Below, in pieces: positions 1 to 12,600 of a DNA stretch of 64,000 nucleotides (within the stretch, counting starts at the first letter, position 1; each line of letters starts with the position of its first letter). The DNA comes from Leptoclinus maculatus. Its lineage: Eukaryota; Chordata; Actinopteri; Perciformes; Stichaeidae. The notes below the pieces were generated by a model. It was given only the letters and a program-made list of their open reading frames with translations, was not told where the DNA came from and made no database searches. Where the stretch lies: contig JAVDOI010000012.1 of assembly GCA_032191485.1 (NCBI GenBank), forward strand, positions 15,463,140-15,527,139. The letters are read 5' to 3'. Position numbers and translations under genes: made by a program.

Positions 1-623
1 GTCTCCAAAGAATCTGTTCTGAGCAAATAGGGCCAAACTGCTTCCCCCTCAGATAGCAGTAAAATCCAATCGGCTCCTTGAAGAGTGGGATCTAATCACA
101 GACCAGCCCCCCCTTTAGTCCCACGGCTGCTTTACCACTCTGACTTTTATACTTGTTACCCCAAATTTTTTTGTCAGCACCTGGAGAACGAGGTAATAGA
201 ATCAATGTATTGTGCAGACAGATGAGGGAGTCCCTCATCAGGAGGGCAGCAGTGCCCAACACTCCTCCCATTCATTTAGCGCTCACTCAGGTGGAAACAA
301 AATGAGGTTGAAGGAACAGCCCAGTAAATGAATGTGGTGAACTGCTAGTGCAGCCTGCCATGTCCTCTACTACTCTGGTTGTACTCTACAGATATTGTAT
401 AAAGTATAAAGACTATTGTTAGTTGTTGATCGAGAGATAGATATATTAATACATTTTCAACTTTGGAGCACGAAGCAAATTGCCAAACATATCGTCCTCC
501 CCCCTCTGCCCGTCTAGAAGTTATGTTTCACTCATTGAGCCTCACCGTTTATGAATGGATGAATTATGAAGGTTAATAAACATACGGAGTGTTAAAGAAG
601 CTATAGAGTGTGTGTTCACAGAC
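1..623. other. nup210 intron sequence at left window edge
   Basis: This stretch follows the donor of the last visible nup210 exon (GT at 623-622). I translated the minus strand by eye for the next expected luminal exon and did not find it, so the window begins inside this intron. I see no other gene or clear repeat here. Confidence 0.6.
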
Positions 624-3600
624 CTGTTTGTGGAAAACGTGAGCTGGGAGTTGGAGCTGTGGAGGGCTTCTCCCGTGCTGGCATGAAAGTGGACAGTGAA
701 GGTGAGCACTATGCCCAGGGGCAAGGCTTTCAGGCTCTCCCTGGTGTGCGTGTAGAGCACTGGACTGGTACTGAAGCGCACATAGGACACAGGCACCACC
801 TGAGGAATGAAGGGAAGAACCAGAGTCACACTCAGTAACTGCAGGGACAATGTCAACTGTCATTTCAAGGGTCAGTACTACTGTTAAGACCATTGGTTTA
901 CATAGAACAGGATCGCCCAATAAATACTGACTTTTTGTATTTCACACGGAAACGTTATTGTCCTGTGTTTGTGTCAGAGGCTATGTATTGGTATTTAACT
1001 CCCCTTTCATCAAATTCTTAAATCATTTTACCATTATTTTTGACTTTGATGACACATGTGGGGCAAACTAAGACAAATAATTGCTTAGTATTACTTTAAC
1101 ATGAGTAATTGGTACCAACTCAGTCTTAAAGCAATTCAACCTTCCATTGATGCTTTTAATGTAATAATGTCCTCACAAAGCCTAAACAAGATAACTATTG
1201 ACCAGCTTCATATCATGTGAATAAAGCTCATCTTGTTTTGTTGTCTGCTATCATATTTTGTGTCTTTACGATGGAGTACATACAGTACAAGGACGTACTA
1301 ATGAACCGTTTATCACACCACAAAACAGACAACAATTAACGTTAGCCAGCTAGTGCACTCCTCATCCCTCATCCTCACTCCCCGCCGTTGGCAGACTACT
1401 TCTCCGGAGCTCCTATCTACCTCCCTCCCAGCGAAGTAGTCTGCCAACCACAGAGAGTGAACACAGTATGGTAATAACTAACGGCCAGAACCAGCTGTGC
1501 ACTGAGGAAGCAGAGAAGAAGTAAAAGTGGGCGTTCCTGTACCCCACGAGCCAATCAAAGCAGAGTCACGCTCTACAGGAACGCCCAGACTCTACTGACT
1601 GTTAACCATCATAGAGTTGCCTTCCAACTTAGTTCACTGAGACTTAGCCCGTAGCAGATGTATCAACAACGGCAGCTGATGGTGCAGATGACACCATTTC
1701 TACAAAGATGCTACATAAAAATACAGGATGTCAGGATATGCCTTATATATTTTTGCTAGGTCAGAACATATGAAACAATGCTAACAGAAAATGAAAGAAT
1801 TCTACATAAAACTGGAAAACAAAAGAAATCATAAACACACATGTGAATGTCTCCTATATTAAGACAACTATTGTTCTCCAAACATCTATTGATGTTCTTG
1901 AAAGCGACTTCACTTTGAATAACCCAGAAGATACCGCTTTTAAAACCTAAAATCTGAAACACGTTTCATGCCGCGGCTCTCAAACGGACCTTCAAAGCGA
2001 GGAGGACGGTTTGATTGACACCAAAGGACTCTTGCGAGGTGATCAGCAGAGAGGAGATGCCAGTAAGAGAGCCAGAGAAGAGGAAGCCCTTATCGTCCAC
2101 TTGAGCGATAACAACCTGGTCGGGGCAATCCAGCATCCGGTAAGAGAGAGCCCCTACACCGTCCCTGTTAGACACGCAGAGACACAATGGCATCAAGTTA
2201 TGCAAAGGTTTCAGGTTATTCTGCGCTGGAACATGCTTTTAGAGCAGACAAAAGCTACTGTGCAGCCACTTGTTACTCACCTGCTAGTTTGGAGTTTGAG
2301 GGCTGAGTTTGGAGCCATCAGTAACTCCCCAGCCTCTACTTCAGGATTAAGCATGTGTAGCTTGTCATAGACCTTGATCAAAGCAAAATGTTGAAACTTC
2401 AATTAAAAGAGGGCTTTTAATCGTTCTTTGGTGTTTAGGGACACGAGACATGTCATAGTTTAATGCAGTTTGAAGCTGGATGCATTCAGCTCCGACTAAT
2501 CTGCAGTCTTATCGCTTCACATAGTTAACAAAGCAGCAGGGGAACACGGTCATGTTATGCAACGCAGTCCATAAAAGTGCTCTTTAGAAAATATCTGCAC
2601 ATACAGTATATATAATTCTGGTGCTCAGGACACAGAGATACAATGTTTAGAGCGATGCCTGTTTTCAGGAGATGTAGCCACAGTGCTGTAGCCACAGTGC
2701 TGTACCTGGATCTGGATCTCATCCTTGAGCTCCTGTAGATCCCCGACTAGCTGCCCAGCACCGGGGTCAGTAACTCTGAGCACCACCTTCAGCCCTGTGC
2801 GCCCTCTCGTTCTTCCAGTCACCCTCATGCCAAAGTTGTGCTCTGACTGCAGCTCCACGTTAGCCTGAAGGAGACAAGGCGCCAATATGACAATGGCAAA
2901 AAATAGCAGCGGCAAATTAAATAAAAAGGCAACAGTGATGAGGAAGCAGGGACAAGGCAGCTTCTGTTTATTTTTAATCATAATGCAATGCTGGGACAGC
3001 ACATCTTAAATCAATCTGATAAAAAGGATCAAAGGGACAACACAAGACAAAAATAGAATTGGTTCAGGGGCAGAAACTGCATGCGATATCAAAAGAAACA
3101 ATCGAGCGCAGGGTACCTCAATGTGTCTTGGCTCGACATCCAGAATGTCTCTCTTGGTGGTGGACCAGGTGAAGGTGAGGCCAGGCACAGCATTGCCAAA
3201 GGAGAAGGGAGTTTGACTATTAGTCAGACCCATCACATATACGGGCATCTAGAAAAGGAAAAGAGAAGGCGGTTAGTGAGTACAATATTGCCCATAGAGA
3301 GAAGTTAATTGCAGTGCTGCTGTAAGAAGTCACTCTTAGATTCTAGATTACCTGTGCCTTTGTCTTCATTCTCGTGATAGGTGCTCTGATTCGAATGGCC
3401 GTCAATCGCACAACCTCAACTTCTACTTGATCCTGTGGACACGTGATAATAAGCATTTTATTGTTAAATCTAACTGGAGCGATATACTCGTCCACATTGC
3501 TATATCTCCATATTTACCTGAGACACGACGACTAGCTTCCCAGTCTCGGCATCAACAGCCTGGACCAGTCCAGTCACAGTGACGTTACCAATGGTAGCAC

Positions 3601-6600
3601 CCCTGACGTGGCCAATGCCATTAACAGAAGCTACATCCTCATTGGAAATAGAGAAAAGGATATTGGACTGAGGCTGAGGGCCACCCTCAGATGTGATCTA
3701 TAGAGGACGGCAGGAAGGAGAAGAAGGGAGAAAGAAAGAAATGAGCATGACTCTGACACCACTGATCTCGACACACTGACAGTTAAGACAACAGCTTTCA
3801 TCAATACGAGGTCTGATAACAATTAGCTGAAAGACGTCCTTCATGTATTAAAAGTACTGGTGGATATCTGACACGACTAACGTGCAGTGCAATGTGCATT
3901 ACTGAGTTTAATGATCAGCAGTTAGGAGGCCTCTTGGATGGATGGTAAATGCTCTCAAATTAACGCACAAGTTGAGGAAAATGAAAGACGAGCTGGATGT
4001 TTAAATCAAGAGCTATTAGGCTAAAGTTATCTTCCAGAAGTTGAGGAAAATGAAAGACGAGCTGGATGTTTAAATCAAGAGCTATTAGGCTAAAGTTATC
4101 TTCCAGAAGATTCCTGGCAGAAAGCTCTTTTGGAAGATAAACCGAGGACCAGATGAAGTCTTCTGGCAAGACGAACTGAGGCCAGCTGTTTCCAGACAAA
4201 GCTTAAGCATCAATATTATACATACTTGCATCATTGCTCCAATTAGCAGGGTAATTTTCCTTGGGATGAGTTTGAACGGTGGGAATACCTAGAAGTAAAA
4301 AAACGTTATATAAACATGTGCAACACATATGCAAGAGTCAAACTTGGAATTGACATTTTAGAAGTTCACACTGAATTATTATACCTCAATTTGCTGAGGT
4401 GCAGATGCAATTTTTCTCCCATTTTTATCCACTACAACAGCTGATAGAGTGGTCTGACCAATAGAAGCACCTTTCACCACGAAAACAGCTGTATCAACTT
4501 CAGTGGACTCCACTAATATCCTGCAAAAGAACAAAAGAAACACATTTAGGATTGTACATGAAGCCTACATCAGTTCCTACATCCTCACCTCAACCCAAAC
4601 AACTTCACATAAGCTTCACAATACTTACTTTAGAGAGACGATTGCAGAAGCTGCCTTGAGTTTAAGATTCATGAAACGGAAATAGCTGGTTGGGAAGGGC
4701 TTCTTATTGTTGTCCAAGACTCTGACATAAGCTTTCACTGATTTGCCAATCTCCACCTGTAATACAGATGAATGGCATCATCCATTAGGGCAAAGCTAAT
4801 GATGCTAATCCAAGACAGGCTTTTATGAAAGTTGGGAAGGGATGTGCTAGAAGCAGACGATCATAGTGTTTGGACATCATTTTAGGAATGTGCGATACCG
4901 ATAATAGGGATCATCTAATCCAGCTGTGGAAACGGGCCCTGAAACTCACCTTGTCAACGACTCTGACGTAAACCTCCAGGATGTCAGAAACGTGCACTGT
5001 GGCTTTGGCAGGTGCTGGAAATGCCAGACAAAGGTCATGAACCATCACCGTCACCTCCCCTGGGTGTAGAGGAGAGACCTGGAAACACACAGCAAATCAA
5101 AGGGATCATTTAACGCTGAATCAATGGAGAATTTCTGAGTAGCGATGCACTTTAATCCATAATCCCGATTGGTTTATGGATTAAAGTACGTATGGATTTA
5201 CTGGAAATCCTTAGTATGATGTTCAATATCATAATTATGTGTTCCTGTGAACTAATCCCATCACAGTGCAGAATAGAGTTGTAAAAGGCCGGAAGTATTG
5301 AAGCTGGAAACATCAATGGGAATTAAAAATAATTTATAGGAAATGTAAGGGAATTAACTGTAAATAACGGGAATAAACAGGAAATATAGGAGTTATCTGC
5401 TGAAGCTATATTTACCATGTCATGTGCATATCCATGAATTTGCATAAACCATTACTTTGAACAGGATATTATAGCAGATGGCTGTACACACAACATCTAT
5501 TGCAATCCTTTCCAGAGGATCTCTCTGCTGCTCTTCCTTAAGCTTCGTCACCATGGAGTTCTTTTTGGGGGGGTGAGTTTTAATCTTATCCGAATCGAAG
5601 GTATAAAGACAGAAGGTGTCGTAAACTGTACAGATTGTAAAGCCCCTTGAGGGAGTTTGTGATATTGGGCAATATAAATAAAATTGACTCGACTTATTTG
5701 TCAAATACATACAGTGTGAAATGTGTCATGTGGTGAATTAGCTAGCTAGCAAGTTAGCTAACGGGGTAACGGTGCTTTGAAAATGTGAGGCCTACAGTGT
5801 GAGCTGTGTGCAACCCTAGAGTTTAAAGTGAACTACTGTTTAAAAAAAGAAAAGCTTTACAATAAAGAATCAATAGATTAGCATGCTCAATCCAGCCACA
5901 TCCCAGCATTCTAGCTAGCAGAAACTAGCATTTGCTCTAGCACTAATTCCCCCCAAATAAGTTCACTATTCAAAAAGGTACCAGTTTATTTTGAAACTGT
6001 GCAAAAACTCCGAAGTTCCCAAGCTTGACATCCCTTGAAAATCTTACGGAAATTGACCAGAAATCTTATGGCTCCTTTGTAACCCTCGTCCAGATGTTGC
6101 GTCTTACCTGAGCTGTTCGTTGGGCCTCCTGGAATACCACGTTCGCTATCCCTTTAACGCTGGTGTTGACAAAAAAGTGCCCGGATCCTTCTCGCAGGGC
6201 CAAGTTCGCCTGGAAAACAAAAACACAATGTGACAAAGTAGAAAATCATTTAAAGACTAAAATGATTCCATATTGTTGAGAGATTCAGAAAACCGTCCCA
6301 GTTCACTGACAGCCATGGCCTCGCACGAGACATCAAAGGGGACCTCTGACCACACCCGCTCTTTAAAATCCTCTTACACAGGTCACTAGCCGTTATTTAA
6401 CCCCCACACCTGCCAAACACAGCTCCTATATCACGCAGGATTAGGAGAGGGAGGCCCACTGAGGGAGGAGGGACATAAGACTCCACGGTGCCCAGAGCAA
6501 TGATTACCAACGTTTGGATTCATTCAGTGCTGATTTCCCTCAAGTTATATACGCTTGCAGGGGTAAAGAGATGATATGCACGTGATGCCTCAGCATTGAT

Positions 6601-9600
6601 CAATGTGTCCCTTACCCGCACATCTGGGTGGTTGTATATGGTAACTATTTCAGGAGAAACCTTCACATCTTCAACCAATAGGAGCTCCAGAGTGGCTGAG
6701 ACAGGGGTCAAGGTGTCATACTGTACAGAAGAAGAAGGAGAGTTGAAAACAAATTAGTGTTATGGTTACAAATGTAAATATTATACCAACATACAACACA
6801 GTACGCTGCTATTGTCAGATTATGAAGGCAAATCTGTTTTGTATGAATGGAAAAAGGAAGTTAGATGAAGCCGGAACAGATCAAAAGAAGCTTAATTATC
6901 ACTTGTAGGCGCATGTTTATTCACAGAGGATTACTGCCCACTGACTCCAAACTACAAATGTATTTAAACACACATCATCTCTTTCACAGTCACATCTTCA
7001 ATCAAAACAAAACTCACCTGACATTCATCTGACAGAGCAAAATGTTCACAGATCAACAACATTATACAGATGTTTTGAGTAACGTTCAGCTGCTTCTGCT
7101 TTTTAGAGGGAATGAGAATCTTTGTCATCATCTTAGTGGTGGAGTCACTTACTGGACTGGGTACTTTGGCTGCTGCGAGATGTAAAACCTGGTAACCCAG
7201 AGCTGTCACCGTGATGGCAGCAATGCCTGTTTGATGATGGACGAGAACCGTCTGTCGCCCTGTGACGGATAACAGAAACAAAACAGCAATTAAACACACA
7301 ACAACCCAAACTTTTTGTCATCACTAATCTATAGAAACAGACAGCAAAAACAAAAAAATGTATTCCCAGCAGTAAGTGAATGCATAATTTCCCGTCTGCC
7401 CCCGCTGTCTTAGAATTAAATCCTGCCTCAGCTTTCTCTCCGGCCTTTTGCCTCATTACTTTCCAAAACGTCTAAACAAAAGAGACAACCCACTACCCAG
7501 TCACAATGCTTTACCGTGAAGCTTCATCTGTTTGTTGTCATCCTCCATCAGCTGTAGCTCCATGGGTAGAGTGGGTTCAATACTGGCCAGCGACACCACG
7601 GTCGACTCCCACAAAATGCTCAGAGAGCTGAAGTTGTCGAACTTCCTTCCTTGTTGATCAAAAGCAGCCAAGTCCAAAATGGGATTACGGTAATTTGAAA
7701 CGGGTACCTAGAAAAAGGTGGCGTGATCAAAACAGTTTCCAAACATTCAGCTTCCATTCCAAAAACACATTAATAATCACCATCATCATTGAGTTAAGGA
7801 TGCTTCCTAATAATCGTACAGAAGCTTATGTGTGTTAGTAACCAATTACGTCGTGTGGAACGGACATGTTCTAAATGTACACTAACGTGTTCAACAACGC
7901 AAAGGCTCCGTAGTCTAAACCGAGACAGCAAACTTTATTACTCATTTCAACATTCGACTAAGGCAGCGCAGACCAGATCCACTCCGTCATTACCTTTCAC
8001 AATAAAAGCCCTGGACAAATACTCTGTTCCACAGAGTGTTTACATTTCACTAAAAGGAAACTCAATAGAATAGCTTACAGTAGCTTAGGCTTTAAACAAC
8101 AGTGTACCTGAGATAGATCTGCTCTGGGAGTTGGTCCTCTGCCTGCGTTAATCCGTTTAATCCTTATTGAAATAGTGTTGCAACTCACTAATCTGCATCG
8201 CTGCCGGTATGAATATTTTCAGGTGAGTAGTTCGCACTTTCGTGTTCTTCATTCGTCGCGCCTCTAGTGTGTAAAAGGCCTTCAGGCAGCAATGTGAAGC
8301 TCGTGGACCCCCGTGAAGGGACCACATACATACCACTTGTTTGTTCTGCTGCAGCAGCGGGCAGGTCAGCTCCAGCTGTGGGCTGGAATAAACTGGGACC
8401 AGGGTGAGGCGAGACGGAGGGGCACACACGAACTTCACCACCGCCGGCTCCACGGCAGGATAAGGGTTGGTCACACTGGCCTTGTTTCCCACCATCACCT
8501 CCAGCACCTGAAGAAAAACAAGACGACAGCTGAACAACTGAAGGGGACAACTCAATACTACATACATACAACTATCATTAGAACACACATTAGAACAATT
8601 CTGCGGTTTAAGATCATGTCGTTAGGACAATTGTCATAAGCAAGAACAGACTTATGAAGATGTTGGTGATGAGGCCCAATATGGTTTCAGTAGATCTCAC
8701 CTGCTCTCCCAGGGCCCTGCAGGTTGCTCTGACCCAGTGCTGGTTATAGTTGTGAGATGAGGGGCCGGTCGGAGTCAGGCTCACGCTGGCCTCATCCTCA
8801 GCGCTCAAGTTACAGAAGAACTTTGAGGGCTCTAAAACCCAAGGCCGGGGCCCGCCCTCAAACAGCATGTCTTTAGAAGATCCCAGAGTCACCACGGCCA
8901 CAGACACGGGGTCGATCGCCTGCCAAACAACATTATCTTATTATGAAATGATACAGCAGGACACTTTCGGAAAGAAATGCTTTTGCAAATGTCAACAGAT
9001 TTGGGGGATCAAAATGTAAAGACGCAGAAAATAGATGTGCAAAAAGTCACGGAGGGACATTTAGGAAAGCAAAGGGAAAGATATCTTACTCAAAAAAGGA
9101 AAGCAGGTATTTATGTATATCTGCTCGGACATTCCAGTGTTAAAAGGAACTTAACTGGGGAAATGTTAAGCTGAAATCCACAGTATTTCACAGAGAAGAA
9201 ACTAAATTGGGTCAACCTTTAGCTGCCAAAGCAAAACAAAAAATGTCTGCACTATTTTGAAGAATACTACTCAATCCCATAATAAAAACATGACCTCAAC
9301 AGTGGTGCATCAAACAGCATGTTAACCTGAATATAATATGCATGAAAACCACAGATATGGGTGGTTCAGGAGTGACAGAATGCTTCATGACAGAAGATCT
9401 GGTCAACTCATCACAATACACGTCATCAGTACCACAACAGTTGAAGTGATTTCAATTACTGCGCAGTGCTGGAGCTCAGGTGTAGGAAACAAAATCAGTG
9501 TAGCAAGTGTACGATGCTAAATTAAAATGCAAAGAGGAAACCCAGGGGGAGAAGATTTTTAATACCCGCTGATCATCGCATTGCTGCCTCGACTGTAAGG

Positions 9601-12600
9601 AGAGTCTGTGTGTATGAATGTGCATCAGTGACTTTGTTTCCTTCGAAGAGAAAAAAGCTAATTGGTGCTTTGAGGCGAGTTGAAAGAATAAAAGAGAAAT
9701 CACAACAAAGACTTCAGGTAAAGTTTAAGATAATTACACCCTGCAGATTGGAAAAAATAAAAAGTATTTTATTGAATAAACAACAGAAAAACTATCCACA
9801 AGGAAATTAATTCTGGAGGCCTTGAGAAAGATGCAATAAATGCCAAATGATTTGTTTTAAAAGCAAATAAAGTGTTGGACTCACTCTGAGAGGAAGATAG
9901 GCAGCAATGGTGATCTTGACACTGAGGTGAACGTTGCCGTGGGTGTAGCTCACAGTCAGGACGGTGTACCCAGGGGCCAGGGCCTTGGCTCTCACCCCAC
10001 TGCAGTGCTCCTGGCCGGGAGCCAGCCGCCCTGGATCGGGACAAGGAGGGTCGGAGGAAGCCAAAGAGTAAGCAAGAATGCATTACGACAACGTACAAAT
10101 AGTTTACCAATTGTTCACTCTGGTGTACTCTTCCCTTCTTAAACCACACAGAGAACAGAGAAGTATTGTTACATGTCCCAGCCCACGCTTCTGATGAATA
10201 ATACAAGATTCCAAAATTAAAAACTGTAAATCTTGCTAACAGAAGAACTTTGAAAGAGATAAAACGTTGCAATGACAACCTGAAAGCCACGATGGAGAGG
10301 ATCGTGCACATATAGTTTAGCTTTGTTCGGGTAACCGATTAATACAGATTTGTCTACAGGAGAATATATGTTCTACAATTCTTTCTTTCTTCCATAAAGT
10401 GAAACTGCAGCTGAAGGTGTGAACTGATGTTTTCCTCACACTTGTGCTTTCATGGGAAATTGTAGCGTTTGGGAAGATTACAGTAATAATTTACATTTTT
10501 ATCACCATTATTACTGCAATAACCCCCCCCCCCCCCCCCAAACAACACAATCATTTTCAGTAGACAGAAGTGAGCAACATAATTACCCTCCTCACTTATG
10601 CCCACAACACATGCATGTTCAATTGGCCGTTCACTGGCCAAGAGTCGTGATCAGTCATAACTCACATTGATTAACACTAAACAGAGTGATCAATGAATGA
10701 GTGCCCTGAATGAGCATCCATTGGTTAGTGACCTTAACTAAATGCAAATCCATAATTACAAGTGAGTTCACCCACAACACGGGATGACAGCAGACCAGCT
10801 GCTACAACAAGAGAATACTGCGTTGGTGAAAATGTTGCTGCATCACAACACGACCGCGTCCGATCAGCCGCGCTCACCGTGTAGCAGTTGGAAGACGCCG
10901 TGGTTCTCCTCCTCGACATGCAGGTCGAATTGGGAGCAGTCGCTCAACATGACGCGCTCCTTCTCCACCTCCCCCAGGAGGCCGAAAATCCTGAGGGGCA
11001 GGTCCAGAACCAGGCCCACCCGGGCCTCGACTGGGCAAGGAGCGAAGTCCATGGCGACGGGCTCAACCACATACACCTGAGAGAAGAAGAGGGATCAGAG
11101 AGGTTTAGACGGAGGGCTGGGAATGAGAGGAACATGTGGAGAGTCAAGCTGCGAGACTGTGCTGTGCTTTTACAGCCGCACAGTTAAGTTAGATAATTAC
11201 ACGTCACAGTTTTATGTTTTCATGATTAATAATAATGCACTGCAGAGATAATTTATTAAACATTGTGATTTCAAATTGCCAGAATGACTTCCATTAGATA
11301 TGACGATATTAAAATTAACGACGGAAGAAGTAAGCAATCATTTTTGGAATAAATTGCAGCAACAACTACAGTGAAATATAACGGACAAGTCCAAACGTGG
11401 AGAGTTTTAACGTTGAAATTGTTTTGTTTTCAAAACGTGAATAAAACTATGTTGCTTTGACATGCATGTAAAACCCAAGGATGCCAAACAAGTAGGCACA
11501 TGTTGTGCAACATGTGCCTCAAGACTGGAGGATTAGTCTGAAGCACTCAATGAGTAGCTGCTTTGGTAAGAGGAGCATCTTTCGAGGGTCCATGTCTCCC
11601 CAGTGCTCTTTGGTGGAGAGGACTCCCGGCTTTTATAAACCCTGAAGCAACACTCAAAGTTAAAGCATGTTAAGAGAAATAGTCTTGGTGGTGTGGTTTG
11701 ATCAGATTTGATTCACCTGGCAACAGGACTCTCACATAAACGTCACATTTTAAAATATTGCCGGTTGCTGCATCAGAGTATGTGACACCATCTTTACCAA
11801 CTTCTTAAACCAGCGAGAGGAGCTCATATACAACACCACAGACAAATATCTTCAGGGAAAAACAGCCCAAACAATTGTGTGTTTGTATGAAACGTCTTAG
11901 TGTGAAACGCTTATAGTGAGAAAGCCGATTATGGCTTTTGAAATTAAGGAACAAAGTCCACAACACTTGATAGAAGCTTAAGTTGCCACAATATGCAAGT
12001 CAATAGCTTTAGCAAAAAACACAACTTAAAAACTAAATAAATCGCGTGGACCTATTTTTGTAGTAATCACTTTGAGTGTGAATGTTTAATCTTAAATAAT
12101 TATAAGTGGATTGTGTGATGGATGAACACTTTACTCAAAGAAAGTCAAAATGCTGTGCGTTAAGGTGCTGAAGTGCAGTTTACTTATCATGAACTATAAA
12201 AACCAGCGATAAGTAATCAGGATTATTATTCTGCCATATTATTGTTTTAACAGGTGTGTTGTTTCACAATGTGACAGTTTTTACCTTCATCTGGCCAAAG
12301 TGGAGCGAGTTGCGTAGATCGTGAGCATAAACGACACTGACGCCGATGTCGCTCACTGTTGTCATCACTCCTTTCACGGTCACTGTGGCCACAGCTGTGT
12401 TGGAGGAGGACCAGCTGAAATTTCCACTTCCTCCTGTCGCCTGCCACAAGCACCAGGAAACAGAACAGAAGTCATCACATGCACCAGAAATACACCTTCT
12501 CAGTGGTAAAAAAACATTAATTTAGAGCTTTATGGCAAAGTATGAATAAGAGCAATAGCTAAAAACAAATTTAAAAAGGTGTCATGTGCTCAACGACAGA

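Noticed and set aside
3960..4199. Minus-strand frame with a repeated 23-residue unit
   Set aside because: It arises from the 69-bp intronic tandem duplication; accepted nup210 splice sites exclude it.
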